From NCBI GenBank assembly GCA_003665825.1, contig QPFY01000018.1, positions 124,001 through 188,000 on the forward strand: 64,000 nt of DNA. Direction: 5' to 3'. Under the pieces are notes generated by a model. That model was not told the DNA's origin. It did no database searches and saw nothing but the letters and a program-made list of their open reading frames with translations. The stretch is from Microbotryum silenes-acaulis. Lineage: Eukaryota; Basidiomycota; Microbotryomycetes; Microbotryales; Microbotryaceae. This document shows, one piece after another, positions 43,142-54,133 of the stretch. Each line of letters begins with the position of its first letter. Within the stretch, counting starts at the first letter, position 1. The translations under genes were made by a program, and so were the position numbers.

Positions 43142-46100
43142 ATGAGCGGTGCTGCCAAAGATTTGTCCGCAGCGGCAACCCCGCTTCACAACTCGACCAA
43201 CACGACCGGCACCAACACCTCGATCGCGTCATCCATCAGCAACCGCCGAGGCTCAGTTTCCACACCTTCCAAGCGACTCTCTGCGGCAGTTGTCGCAGCC
43301 CCCTCTGCGGATGACGTCCGGAAAACGTTTGGGCAGGAAACGGCTGCGCCCCCTCAGCAACTCACAGCGACAACAAACGCGTCAACCGATCGCCCAGTCA
43401 GCGCAGGCGCGGAGAACGACGTGACCATCTCGTCCTTCGATGCGATCGCCATGCCGGCCGCGCGTCGACCTCCACTCGAAGTCGGTCTTGGCTTTATGCT
43501 GGACGAGAGTTCCGTCACATCCGCGCGCACCTCTCTCGAAGTTGACTCCGCGGCACAACTCCCAACTTCGCCGCCTATCTTGAGCACGCCTGCGCCCAAC
43601 GCGTCATCACACGTGTCGGTCAATTCTTCCACTTCGACCGGTGGAAAAGCGGCGGCAGACGTGCGTCAACTACTGAGTGAACTTGGGATCGACGATGACA
43701 TTTCCGCGGCCCATAGCGTGGAGGAACGACCTCGGCCCAGCTCGACGCCCTCACCGACGAATCGTGCTGCTGGCCCACCTGGGTGGAACAACTCCGCAGC
43801 ATCGTCCGGCAGCAATTCACCGCCCGGGACGTCTGCGAGCGCGATGTCTTCGCTGTTAACACGGCGTGGTGATACTCTTCCTCGGCTCAGCACGGTCACT
43901 ACGTCTTCTGGATCGACGTCGTCGCCGCTTATGATTTTCACCGGGTCGCCCAACCCCCAAACGACGCCGCGTTCGTTCTCGCCCTCGTGCTCATCGCGAA
44001 CGTCTGTGTCGCCAACCCCTTCGCCTACAGCGCATTCGACGTATGTGGTGCCCGTCACTGCTCGAACACCGACGGCCTCCGTATCGGCATCGGGCACCTC
44101 TGGGCCTATGGCCCGCGTCGGGTCAGCCGTAGCCTCGGCGGCCATGGATCGGAATGCGTCCGGATCCAAGTCCCGGACCAGCGATGTGCACTCGCGACAC
44201 CAGAGCTTGACGTCAGCATGTGCGCCCGTTACGAGCTCCTACACCTCGACCGCTCCAGATCTTGGCAGCGGCCTGCTAGCTACCCTCAGCCCTGCTAACG
44301 GTGCCCTCTCCAGTGCAAGCGCGTACCCAGCATCACCGACGACTTCGCAGCGGGGATGGAAGGTCTACGACTGGGGCTCGGGGTCATCAAAAGAAAAGGA
44401 CGTATTCTCTTCCCCCACAAGGACCAACGATGAAGACCCCCGCAAGGGCGCCAAGAGCGCGCCGGGACATCCTTCCCGAACCGAACAGCTCGTTGCGCTC
44501 CCATCCACGCTGCTCGGCCTTTTCTTGGCCCCCCTGTACGGCTCACCGCGCGACCATGCCCACTACTCTCCGACTCTGAACGCGAGCACTATGCCGACGG
44601 CAAAGGCAAAGCGACAGCCTCTGCTACTGCGAACACTTCTGCTCGCCTATCTCGTGTTCTCGACCGTCTTTTTCGGCCTGCACCTTGCCTCAGTCATCAC
44701 CGGCCGTCCATCACAACCGCCCAAACGTTTAGGGCCCCGTGGCGACGAAGTCAGGGGGCTGCAAGTGCCTCTCGGCAGCCGCGAGCTTCCCCTCGCTGGA
44801 GCAGGAAAGTTCGTGCTCGGCAAAGTCGGCGCCGAATGGGCCCAGAAGGTCGCCGAGGGTGTCAGGTGGGGCAAGATGGCTATCGTCCCCGCACCAAATG
44901 TGCCCCTCGATGCCATGGCGGACATCTCGCCCGAGTCCTCACCTTTTGATACTGTTCGTCGAGTCGGCAGCGGTGGTAAGCTTCCTTTCCACTTGCGTAG
45001 TGCACACCCTCTGAGTCTTGCCGTGGCTGACCCCGGACTGGACGATTCGAACACGCAGCAATCGCAAATCGACGACCCGAGGATAACCCGTTGACATCAT
45101 TGACACACACGTACCGATTCGCGAAAATGCACGAGAAGATACATATGGATCAACACGATGAGATCGTTCCCTACGCGTTCAGAGCAACAGGAGTTCCCAA
45201 CACCCAAGATGTTACAGCCGCGCTGTACTCGAATGAGGCCTGGCTCTCCGTTTTGCCGGCATTCGTTGAGGCCTGGAATGGCCCCGTGTCGCTTGTGTTT
45301 GAGACGGCGCATTCCAGAACCTCAAGCCTTCGGTCGGACTTGATGAAGAAGCTCGCTGCCCTACGACAGTCGAACGACTTGGTCCGCGAATACGTCGACA
45401 TCCACATCGTAGGGGCCCCAGTCGGCACGAGTGAGCACATGCTGAATCGTTCCCGGGAGCGTATGATCGAACGACCCCTGGCCCGCAACTTCCACCTCAA
45501 CCTGGGCCGATTTTTCGCACCGACGGAAATGGTGTTTCTAGTGGGTGACGCACGTATCACACCAAGCCCCGGGCTGAACCGTCGACTCAACGGCGCAACT
45601 GTGCGTGATTTGGTTTTGTCCCGCGGTGATGCTGTCGTCGTGCCATCATTCGCTTTCGTTCGTGATCCTCGCAACGACCCGAAGACGTTCAATCGACCAT
45701 CTTTGCACCAACTGCGAGCACAATTGGGACTGCCTGCTTCAAGCAAATGGGCTGGGGTCGCGCACGAAGAGTTTGATGCTCTCGCTGCAGAACACATTCA
45801 GATGCTCGAGTCGACCTTGCCTCTCGCGCGTGCAGAGTGGCCGACCAAGAAGGCCTCGCTCGTGACGCTTGTCAATACACGTTCAGGCTCACCGTCAAAT
45901 CCGACTACGGCACGCATGGCTCTGTTCGATCGCAGGTGGGATCCCAACCACGGGCCGACCAACTGGTACCTGTGGCGCAAATCGGCTACGGACGCTCGCC
46001 TTCTCGAGAAACCCGAGTCGGGCGGCGGTGTCGGCCTCGGCGTGGGTGCTCGTGTTGGGGGAGGTAACGATGTTTACCGCGTCCTCGACTACGACCTCCA

Positions 46101-46541
46101 TTTCGCGCCTTTCGTCGTCGTCTCCAAAAAGGGCCAGCCGTGGTGCACCGAGCGCTTTGAAGAGATGCCCGCTGCTTGCGTCTATCAAATGTACCTGGCG
46201 GGTGCAGAGATGTGGGTCTTGCCTGATGAATGGGTCTTCACCAAGGAGATGATCGAGAAGCGAGCCGACTCGCAAAACGAGGACCCCGCGGAGAAGCTCA
46301 AGAACTCGATTTCGTCGCGCTTGTACGGCAAGTTTCATCAAGAAGCCTGCATGCACTACGGTCGTGAATTTCTCTCCCTTTCGATGTGGGATTCAGAAAA
46401 AGCGCAGAATTGTCGCAAGACTTGCGCGAGGGTGAGTCGAAGAAGAGATCTGGTCTCGGGAGCCTCATGATGTCTTGTTGCTGACCTGCTCATGGACACC
46501 TGCACTCTCAGACGTACGCATCCTGGGGGCTGGGGCACTGA
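43142..46541 (+). CDS. Type II membrane glycosyltransferase, GT49 (LARGE-like) family
   Basis: Golgi-type glycosyltransferase with a long cytosolic tail. Exons 43142-44975, 45059-46431, 46512-46541; 3237 nt, 1078 aa. Residues 1-490 are Ser/Thr/Pro-rich and probably disordered. A single membrane span follows at about 492-515 (LLLAYLVFSTVFFGLHLASV), then the lumenal domain: NPLTSLTHTYRFAKMHEKI, NEAWLSVLPAFVEAWNGPVS, VDIHIVGAPVGTSEHMLNRS, RNFHLNLGRFFAPTEMVFLV, VVVPSFAFVRD, DYDLHFAPFVVVSKKGQPWC, VYQMYLAGAEMWVLPDEWV, FHQEACMHYGREF. The first intron moves the frame exactly as needed; the last exon adds only nine residues. At the expected DxD metal site the sequence reads VFLVGDAR, so a canonical DxD is not visible. 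Substrate unknown. Confidence 0.85.
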
Positions 46542-47038
46542 CTGCTTTGCGAAGACCGACGCCTTTTGTTACCTGGCTCTCTTGGCTCGTATGAGGCTTG
46601 AACCGCTTCTGTATTGTACTTTATCGTTCGCTCGCTCGCTCGTTCGACAACCTCTTCCGTCATGCTACCCCAAATAGAACTCTCTGGCGCGCATCGCAAC
46701 TTCGTTTCTTCTTCTTTTTAAAAGCTCTCGCGCATTCACGTAAAGTGGGGATAAATGCAATAATCCTCCCATATCCAGGTTTTGCTTCGTCTGACTTTTC
46801 CCCGCACCGCACCTCGCACAGCACAAAAAATCTACGGTGGGGCCCATCATCCGTTTATTCTGGTCGCTCCCCCTAATCCAGAGGCTTTACGTGTGTTGAT
46901 TGCACTGCTGATCTATTCCGAATAGCCGTTTTCGACGTCTAAGTTAGATGAGAGCACATCAAGATCCTCGAGACCTCTCCAGCCGAGTCGGCTGCGGAAC
47001 GTATCAAGCGGTGTGGCATTGCTGCAACTCCGTTACTT
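46542..47038. other. Shared 3' intergenic region
   Basis: Between the convergent ends of the GT49 and PIG-T genes. Contains a short cgct/cgtt repeat near 46625-46645; nothing else recognised. Confidence 0.45.
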
Positions 47039-49297
47039 TCACGACACCTTCACCCAAGCTTGTTCAAGGTGGCCAGCATCCTCCTCGTCCAAGCTGACGA
47101 CTCTCCACCCTCGCACGAGCCTGTTCATCAAGCTGCCAAAGAAGAGCGCGACGATCGTGCTGGTCAAGATGATGACGTTGTAAGGCATGCTGAAATCGGG
47201 CGTCGGCAGGCTGAGCAAGGTCGAGCTCGTGTGCAAGCGCATCCACTCGCCGCGGGCACGCAGAGCGCTCGGTCCTTTGAGCATCTCGGTCGAAGACGAA
47301 TTGGACGGGCTGAGAAGGACGACGCTGGCCCCAAGGATTTCGAAGCCTCTGTGTGCGTCAGACGGGTACTCGGTGTACCATAGGTAGGACGATTCATACG
47401 CCATCATCAAGCGTGTGGTCGAGCGAGGTGGCAAGCGCAACAAGGTCTGCAAAGTCGTCGCCCGCGACCGCGCGATGGGAGGGGTATAGTCGAGGGAGAG
47501 TACGACTTCGTCTGCGAGATCCGCCGAGTCGGAAGGGGTGCTCGAAGTCGCGCACAGCGTTGAAACGAAGGCTCGCAGCCACCAGGGCCAGGTCTCGATC
47601 CAAATAACGTCGGCGTTTGAATCAAGATTGTTGATGAGCTCGATCCCTATCCGACCGTGCTCTTGCCCACTTCCGTGTAACAAACGGCGCACGATGAGGG
47701 GCGTCAATTCAGGACTTGAAGTTGGCACTGCGTAAGGTGCCAAGAATCAATTAGTTTTTTTTTGAGGCGGCGCAGCTCGTTAAGACTGTATTTCGGCTCA
47801 CCGTGCTCAAACACGTTGACATCGGGCCAATCGACTACAATATTCAGAGTCTCGTTGACTTTTTGCAGTTGCGTGGAACGTCAGTGAAACTCGTTCCCGC
47901 TCAATTGAACACCGGGCATGCTCACCTTGCTTCGTGTCCCACCGGACGACGTCTTTGCCGTCGACTTGAACGATCGTTCGCCCATGCGACGACGGCTCTA
48001 TTCGGAATGGGTTGATCGAGTCGGTCGGTATCGCGACCTGTACTGATGATTCTGTGGCCACGGGGCAAGCTTTCTGGAGTGTACGGTCATACAAGGACTC
48101 GAACGAGAAATCTGCCGAGAACGAGTAATTCGAGTCGAGCTTAGTGGCAGGGATCTGGATCGGCGATGCCATAGGACTGTGCCACACCTCTTCGTCCGAG
48201 AAAGCCCTTGAGGCGGTCCTGTCGTATCGGGTCGGCAACTGTTCCCACTTGCAGTTGTATTGAGTTCGCTTGGCCATCGCGCAAGACATGAACTCCCAGC
48301 AAGGTCCAGTCGCTATCGAACAGGCGATGCGGGTTCAGCAGCGACGAAAGCCCGGCGTAGGAGGCGCACGGAAGGAGGGAGAGGAAAGGCGTCAAGGACT
48401 CGGTGCAAGTCGCAGAGAGTCGAGGCATTGTGGCCCGATAGAGTCGGTGTTCTAGGGGGAGAGAGGCATGCAGAAACGAACAGGTCGTGAGGGATCAGCC
48501 GAGGCGCGACATACATTGGAAAGTCCTCTTCAGGAGAGGCGACTAGTTCGGGAACCAGGTTTTCCACCCTTGGCTTGTGGTACACTCGTCTCCAGCCTTG
48601 CAAAGGAAGACTAGTCGAATTTACGCTTCTTCCCCCCACTCACCTCGCTCATCGGCACTGCCTCCAAGCACGATCCCCCACAACGGTCGGCTCTCGCCCG
48701 CACTGATGCCGCTTGTCACGCCCGTACAGAACATTCCACCGAGCGCGTTCTTGAAGTCGTCCCAGCGTTGCTCCTCGTCCCTGGGGTTTTCTCCCTCGAG
48801 CAATTCGAGCCAAGCGACGAGCTGAATCCCCGACACCGCGGTCGATCGGGTCGGCCAAGACGAGTCCCAGCGACCCGAGGAGAGCGTCAGGTCGAATGAG
48901 GTGACCCGGTAATGATGTGCCAGCGCTGTGAGCTCTGGTGGAAGGAGTGTGTGGTGGTGTGCTGCATCGGTGAGCCGATCCGGAGGGGTGAGAGCAAGTT
49001 GGATAAGTCAACTGTCCCACTGGAAGGGTAGGGCATGATGAGGTGATGGGAACCAGGGGGCGTCTGGCGATGAGACTGACTCTTGGAATTCGGACCTAGC
49101 CGATCACCGGCATCTCTCCAGTGAGCCGCGGTGAAGGTGAAGTTGAAATGCGAGTGTAGCTTGCCATCGCGGAGAGGGGTTAGTCGCAGCGATTCGCCGT
49201 AGATTTCACGTGGGGGGGCGCCGGACGAGCTCGCTCTCGGGATCAGCAACGGCAACAACAGCACGAGCAGCGCGTGAGGAAGCGATGACCAATGCAT
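47039..49297 (-). CDS. GPI16: GPI transamidase subunit PIG-T/GPI16
   Basis: ER membrane subunit of the GPI transamidase, which attaches GPI anchors to proteins. Start ATG 49297 with a signal peptide (HALLVLLLPLLIPRASS). Exons, best reading: 49021-49297, 48644-48961, 48515-48596, 48249-48451, 47926-48154, 47802-47834, 47039-47727. Motifs: ESLRLTPLRDGKLHSHFNFT, HTLLPPELTALAHHYRVTSF, LTLSSGRWD, WDDFKNALGGMFCTGVTSG, RPLWGIVLGG, CTESLTPFLSLLPC, AGLSSLLNPHRLFDSDW, SLYDRTLQKACPVA, IWIETWPWWLRAFVSTL, RGFEILGASVVLL, and a C-terminal membrane span (VIILTSTIVALFFGSLMNRL). Exons total 1831 nt, one base over a multiple of three; the misfit is at the 48515/48451 junction. The GT49 gene converges on its 3' end. 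A TIR element begins 137 bp upstream of the ATG. Confidence 0.88.
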
Positions 49298-49433
49298 CTC
49301 TGGCTTGTCGGTGGGAAGGTCCTGTGCTCAGTCGGAGCTGGGCCCCGAACAGGAGCAGGAGACGAGCTCAAGCCAAGCCCGGAACATGTAGAACTACAAG
49401 CTCCTTCCACGACGAGGCCGGGCGACGCGAGGC

Positions 49434-50782
49434 TATGGGCCGCCGTTTGGGCAACAAATGGTTCTGCGCGCGCGTCGCCTCCGCGCGATGAAAAGCTCGG
49501 ATATGCGCGCGGGTCGTTCATGAACGTTCATGCGCGACTCCAGCGCGCGGACTCGCGCCGCCGCCTTCTTACACACACGAGTCGCCGCCCCCACATCAAC
49601 CTTGCCCAATTATTCCCCGCTTTCGTAACGACTCTGGTTCACTCAACAGCCTTTCACTTGCCATCATGAGAAAGTTAGATGGCATCATTCCGACTTGGGA
49701 GAGGGAGTTGGGAGTTGGCCGCCAAGGGTACAGGTAGTTACAGGTAGTTAGTAAGCGGGCCGAGCTTGAATTCGAAGTTGCTCCAGCTCAGTAGCTTATG
49801 TAAGCTCAGATACCTGATTGATAGCTACTATTAGTACGACCAAACAAATGAAGCTTGAGGTTAAGCATTGGGTGATCATGTCTCTGTGGCTTTCCAAGTT
49901 GAACAACGATTACGAAGACTCTTGGCCGGGAGCACCGGCGCAGGATTTAATTTGTCGGGCCACCCCGACAAGTACTTCTCTGGAACGAGCCCTAGTTCTC
50001 TGGAACTCGAATGCCCAGCCCTGAGCCTCGAACGCTTTCAACAGCCACACCACTACCCCAATACACCATAGCAATGTCACTATTTGCCAATAAAGCTTAG
50101 CAATTGGAGCAAACTTTGCGAACTAGCCACCGCGGAGAAGACCGAGGTCGCCGGCTTCCTCATCCGGCGTCTACGACCGCCGAGTCATCCTCCGCGCCTT
50201 GTCAAACGAGCGTTTCGCCCTCCTGCCAAGAAAATGAGTTCCACACCGCGGAGTAAAAAGGCAAACCTCCTCCGCGTGGTGTCGGTTCCCGCGCAAGTAG
50301 AAAAAGCCGCGAGCGTGTGAGCGTTTCCGGTCGCGCGCATCTGCGATGCTGCGAGCGTGAGAACTGTTTGCGAGCGCGCGTAAGCAGCTTCCGAGGCGCG
50401 CAAATCGTAAAAAGCGGGGAGTGCGGGGTACGGAATTTAGCTATGAAAATTGAATAAATCAAGATCATTTTTTCGATTTTCTTTTTATTTTTGGAAAAAT
50501 GCCAAAAAGCGCGTAGATTGAGTAGATTGCGCGCGCATGAGCGCGCTGCAGCGCCTGTAATGCCCCGTCCGTGCGCGAATACGGTGGGGCGAGCGAGTCT
50601 TAACAGTGAGCGGAACGCGCGTGGACCGCCAACAGGGGCCAGAAACAGATGTTTTTCCTGGAAAGCGCGCAACTCCGACGGTTCCAGAGCGCGTTAGAGA
50701 CCAAAAGTGCGTACAAACGAATCGTAACGCGCAAGTAGCCCCGCGCGCGCAGATCCATGTGTTGCCCAAACGGCGGCCCATA
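49434..50782. mobile_element. TIR element carrying a gene-like segment, copy 2
   Basis: Same element as 10666-11892, with 40-bp inverted ends (TATGGGCCGCCGTTTGGGCA...) differing at single positions. The leader and first exon-like ORF recur at 49610-49735 (ATG 49666, MRKLDGIIPTWEREL). The second exon-like part at about 49910-50075 extends further (EDSWPGAPAQDL, and in a neighbouring frame GHPDKYFSGTSPSSLELECP). A third piece at 50084-50320 is open (SNWSKLCELATAEKTEVAGF, then KKMSSTPRSKKANLLRVVSV, stop). About 100 bp of this third piece is absent from copy 1. From 50215 to 50710 it is nearly identical to 11248-11735. No transposase, no clear target duplication. It sits just upstream of the PIG-T start. 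Confidence 0.68.
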
Positions 50783-51550
50783 CATACTAGGCAACGCGCC
50801 GAGCCACCCCTCAGTTCCAACTACTGCCTGTTACTCGCTCTCGCGGTCGAGAACTGTCGAGAACGGGTAGGACCCGCCAATCGAACGTATGGTCTGCGTG
50901 CCTCAACGGCATCCTTGGCGGGCCCGAGATCTACATGCGTCGACCGGGAGGCCTCGGCATTCCAGCTGTTCTACCCAAACAATGAATGCCGACACCAGTC
51001 GGAGCCGCTGTGCAACGCGGCCCGAGTGATTACGTGAAAGAAGAAAAAAAGCAAAAAGGAGCCCCCCACACATCCCGACTTCCTCTCCATCATCCCCATC
51101 CTCGTCCGACCTGTCCTGACGTCTTGCGAGTTGAACGAGGTCAGCAGCAGCTCGCAACTTCGGGTTCGAGCAGAGGGGGCGAGCGGAGGAGTTGTTTTAG
51201 TCAAACTGGGTGAGCATATGACTCACCTTTTTGTGGCAAAGTGTTTGATTGTCAATATATCCGTTATGACGTCTTGAACAACCCAATGGCAGCAAGGAAG
51301 CACCCTGTGACGCCAAATCTCGAGATGGGGGCGAAGGTGGAGGTGGAAGCGGATGACGTAAGCAAGACGAGGAACGTCGAGCCCCTGAGGCATCGGTCGC
51401 TCAACGTTCTGTGCACCATTTCTGTCGGTAGCGAGCGTGTTGCGCTGGAGGTCAACCGGTGACAAAGGTAGAAACACACATAAGCAATATGGCCATGCCG
51501 CTCAGCTCCGTATACGACCAACCGGTTGTCTGAACGAGAGACTGGCATTG
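50783..51550. other. Intergenic
   Basis: No gene recognised; short ORFs on both strands lack domain features. Confidence 0.4.
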
Positions 51551-52717
51551 CTAAGACGTCAAATGCTTGACGAGGAACTCGGCCGTTTCGAGGTACGCCG
51601 CCTCTCGTTCAGGTAGAACGGCCTTGGTATCATTGTCCACGAGATCATGATCGCCATTGGGTACGGTGAAGAGAGTGACCGGGACACCGATGACTGTCAA
51701 CTGTTCTTGGGTCTTGAGCGACTCTTGATAAGGGACGATCGGATCACCAGAGCCATGGACGAGAAGGGTCGGGGGCCACTTTGATGCCAGTGAATTGTCC
51801 GCCAGGAACAGTTCTGGGAAAACATCCTCGTATCGTTCCGATTTCGGTGCTACCAGCATGTCCGCGGCTCGTGCATCCAGACTATCGATGGCCCTCAGTC
51901 GAGCGGCGACACCCGGCTTACCAAGGCACAGATCGTAAAAGTTGCCCGAGGCCCACCACCATGTGCATTAAGTGGCACGGATCTTGCAATGGTGATAACC
52001 TTCGAGCCCAGCTGTGTAGGGGCAATCGGCCAATTCGATAGCTGCTGTTCCGTCCACGAGATGCTGGGGTTTGACAACGGCGGGGCCACTTTTACTTTGC
52101 ACCCAGGTGTCGAGGAAGCAATTGCCGCCCATGCCAAAGTAAAGGACGGTCGCTCGGAGTTTAATAGCATTGGATCGAGCCGCCGCGGCCTTGATGAGGT
52201 GGACGGTCGCTTGACGAGCCAAAAACGATCCCGCAGAGAACCCAATCAGACCAACTCGGTCGAGATCAACGGACACGCCGGTAGGAAGCGAGCTCGAAAA
52301 TTCAAAGGTAGCAAAGTAGGTGAAGAGGGCCTCGACGTCTTCAAGTTGATCGTAGATGGTCGAAGGATCGAGCATACGGTAATCTGGATAGACGATGATG
52401 ACGCCCGAGGCGAGTAGAGGCTCCAGCAGCGACGGTGGAATCATCGCATCGCGACGACTGCCAACGAAAAGTGCTGCGTACGTGAAGGGAAACCGACGAT
52501 GAGAGTCACATTCAACATTTCATATGTCAGCCACAGGGCAATTCGAGTTTAATTGCTCTGAAAATGACTAGCACTGACCTCCGCCGTGAAACGAGACGAG
52601 GACGGGCCGGGGACCAGGTTCCCCTGACCACAGCTGGACATCGCATTGGATGGACAGGCCCGCCTTGGAGACGTGGTACACCAAAGTGAAGAGGCTTGTT
52701 TCTTCGATGATTGGCAT
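51551..52717 (-). pseudogene. Alpha/beta hydrolase (lipase/esterase-like) with one in-frame stop
   Basis: Exon 1 starts at ATG 52717 (MPIIEETSLFTLVYHVSKAG) and ends at the oxyanion motif VSFHGG. After an intron (acceptor acgtacgcag) the frame continues ALFVGSRRDAMIPPSLLEPL, GVIIVYPDYRMLDP, nucleophile elbow LIGFSAGSF, TVLYFGMGGNCFLDTW, then CKIRAT followed by TAA at 51968-51970. The same frame goes on without another stop: TWWWASGNFYDLCLGKPGV, LRAIDSLDARAADM, PPTLLVHGSGDPIVPYQES (Asp), VPNGDHDLVD (His), to the stop at 51551. No AG acceptor lies between the TAA and the conserved Trp run, so I could not remove it as an intron. Either a nonsense allele, a sequence error or readthrough. Confidence 0.7.
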
Positions 52718-52956
52718 GATGTTAACCGTGGTCGTGTAAGTTCTACGCTTGAAGGTTCAGCCCCGCGATCGCGGGAACACACGTTGACGATCCTCGTGTT
52801 GGTGCCACAAGCTTGCGGGAGGCGACGAGGCCTGAAGTGTCTTGCTGCTGCTACTAGGCTAGCTTGAGTTGTGCTAACGCCAGATCAGCGGCGGAGTCCG
52901 ATGCATGAACTGACTGAAAGCGTCGTTGCGGGCCGAGATACCTGCTTGGAAGGCCT

Positions 52957-54130
52957 CTTTTTTATTTTTATTTGATAGACTTCATTAACAGCATAATTAT
53001 ATTAATACCTAGAAATCTTCGGAAAAGTCGGAGGGAATGCTGTTACGCACACTGGCAGAAGCCAGTAGTGTAGGACTCATTGACCCTGAACCAGGATCAA
53101 CCATACCCACTAAAACCCCCTTTGGTGGCTTACAGAGACACTAGGCGACCCTTGGACTCCTGAATAGAGGCTCGAAGCCCCTCGAAGTCCGTTTCGGCGA
53201 TCGGTTCCAAAAGATCCGACGAGAATCGACGACGGCGACAGAGCTTCCAGATCGAGTGAAAGAAGAGGACTCGTAGTTCGACAAGTCGACGTTCCGAGCG
53301 AGACACGACCGGACATACAAAGTCCACAAAGACTGGGTGGGGGGTCGGGGACAGAGCAGACCAGAGACGCCGGGCAAATGGGCAGCCGACCGCGAGGTGG
53401 GCCAGGCACTCGGGTGCTTCCGAGAGGCACATCACACAGGAGGCAGATCGATTGTTGGGGTGAGGGCTGGTTGGGGAGGCGACTTGGCTGCCCGGATGGA
53501 GGGACCCCAGGGAGAGAAGGTGGCCGGTATCCTCGGCGTCCGAGTGAACCCGGCGAACCTTGCGCAAAGCCTTCCACCAAGCGTTCCAACGTTGCTCAGG
53601 CAGATCGAATACCTTCTGGTAATCTACCGAAGGGAAGCATTTTGGACAAGTAACTACGTAATCGGGCTCGGTCGTCGGGTAAGTGTGATAATAGTCCCAC
53701 TCAAAGAGCCCGGTAAGGCCGGTGCGGGGCTAAACTCTGACCTCGTCTCAAACCCTCCGCGCGGCAGAATAGGCTATAGGTGCCTGGGGCTAGAAAGCTC
53801 ATCCAGAAATCTAGGGGGCGAGCACAGAAAGGACACCAGGACGACAACAGCAGAGAATCGCCACATGAAAAAAAAGCCACTCCTCTGCCGAAAATCAAGA
53901 GTTTGCCGAATCGGCTGTGAGCGACCGGCCGACGGCTGGATACTACGGCGCTGGGGGCTCGGTCGGAGTCGACGCGGTGGCCGAAAGCCGGGAAAAAAGG
54001 CCCACTCATACGCAATTGGGCTCCCAGGCTTAAGCCTGACACTGTCGAGTTCACCCGACTGAAAGTACTCCGGGACCACTCGACAATCAAGCTGATGGAG
54101 GTGACCCGAGAGCCACATGACCTAGCCAGT
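52957..54130 (-). mobile_element. 3' end of a non-LTR retrotransposon, 5'-truncated
   Basis: Minus strand. The frame running to the stop at 53130 gives PDYVVTCPKCFPSVDYQK, RWNAWWKALRKVRRVHSDAE, then a zf-RVT type motif C-V-M-C...H-L-A-V-G-C-P-F-A-R-R-L-W and a basic end (SIWKLCRRRRFSSDLL), the usual C-terminus of LINE-like ORF2 proteins. About 160 bp of 3' UTR leads to an A-rich tail at 52957-52972 (aaataaaaataaaaaag on this strand). 53700-54130 is less clear and in other frames. The reverse transcriptase core is absent. It abuts the 5' end of the transcription factor gene. Confidence 0.6.
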
Positions 54131-54133
54131 CTC

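Noticed and set aside
45091..46470. Separate gene starting at 45091
   Set aside because: There is no ATG at the start and the intron 44976-45058 joins it in frame to the upstream membrane-anchor exon.
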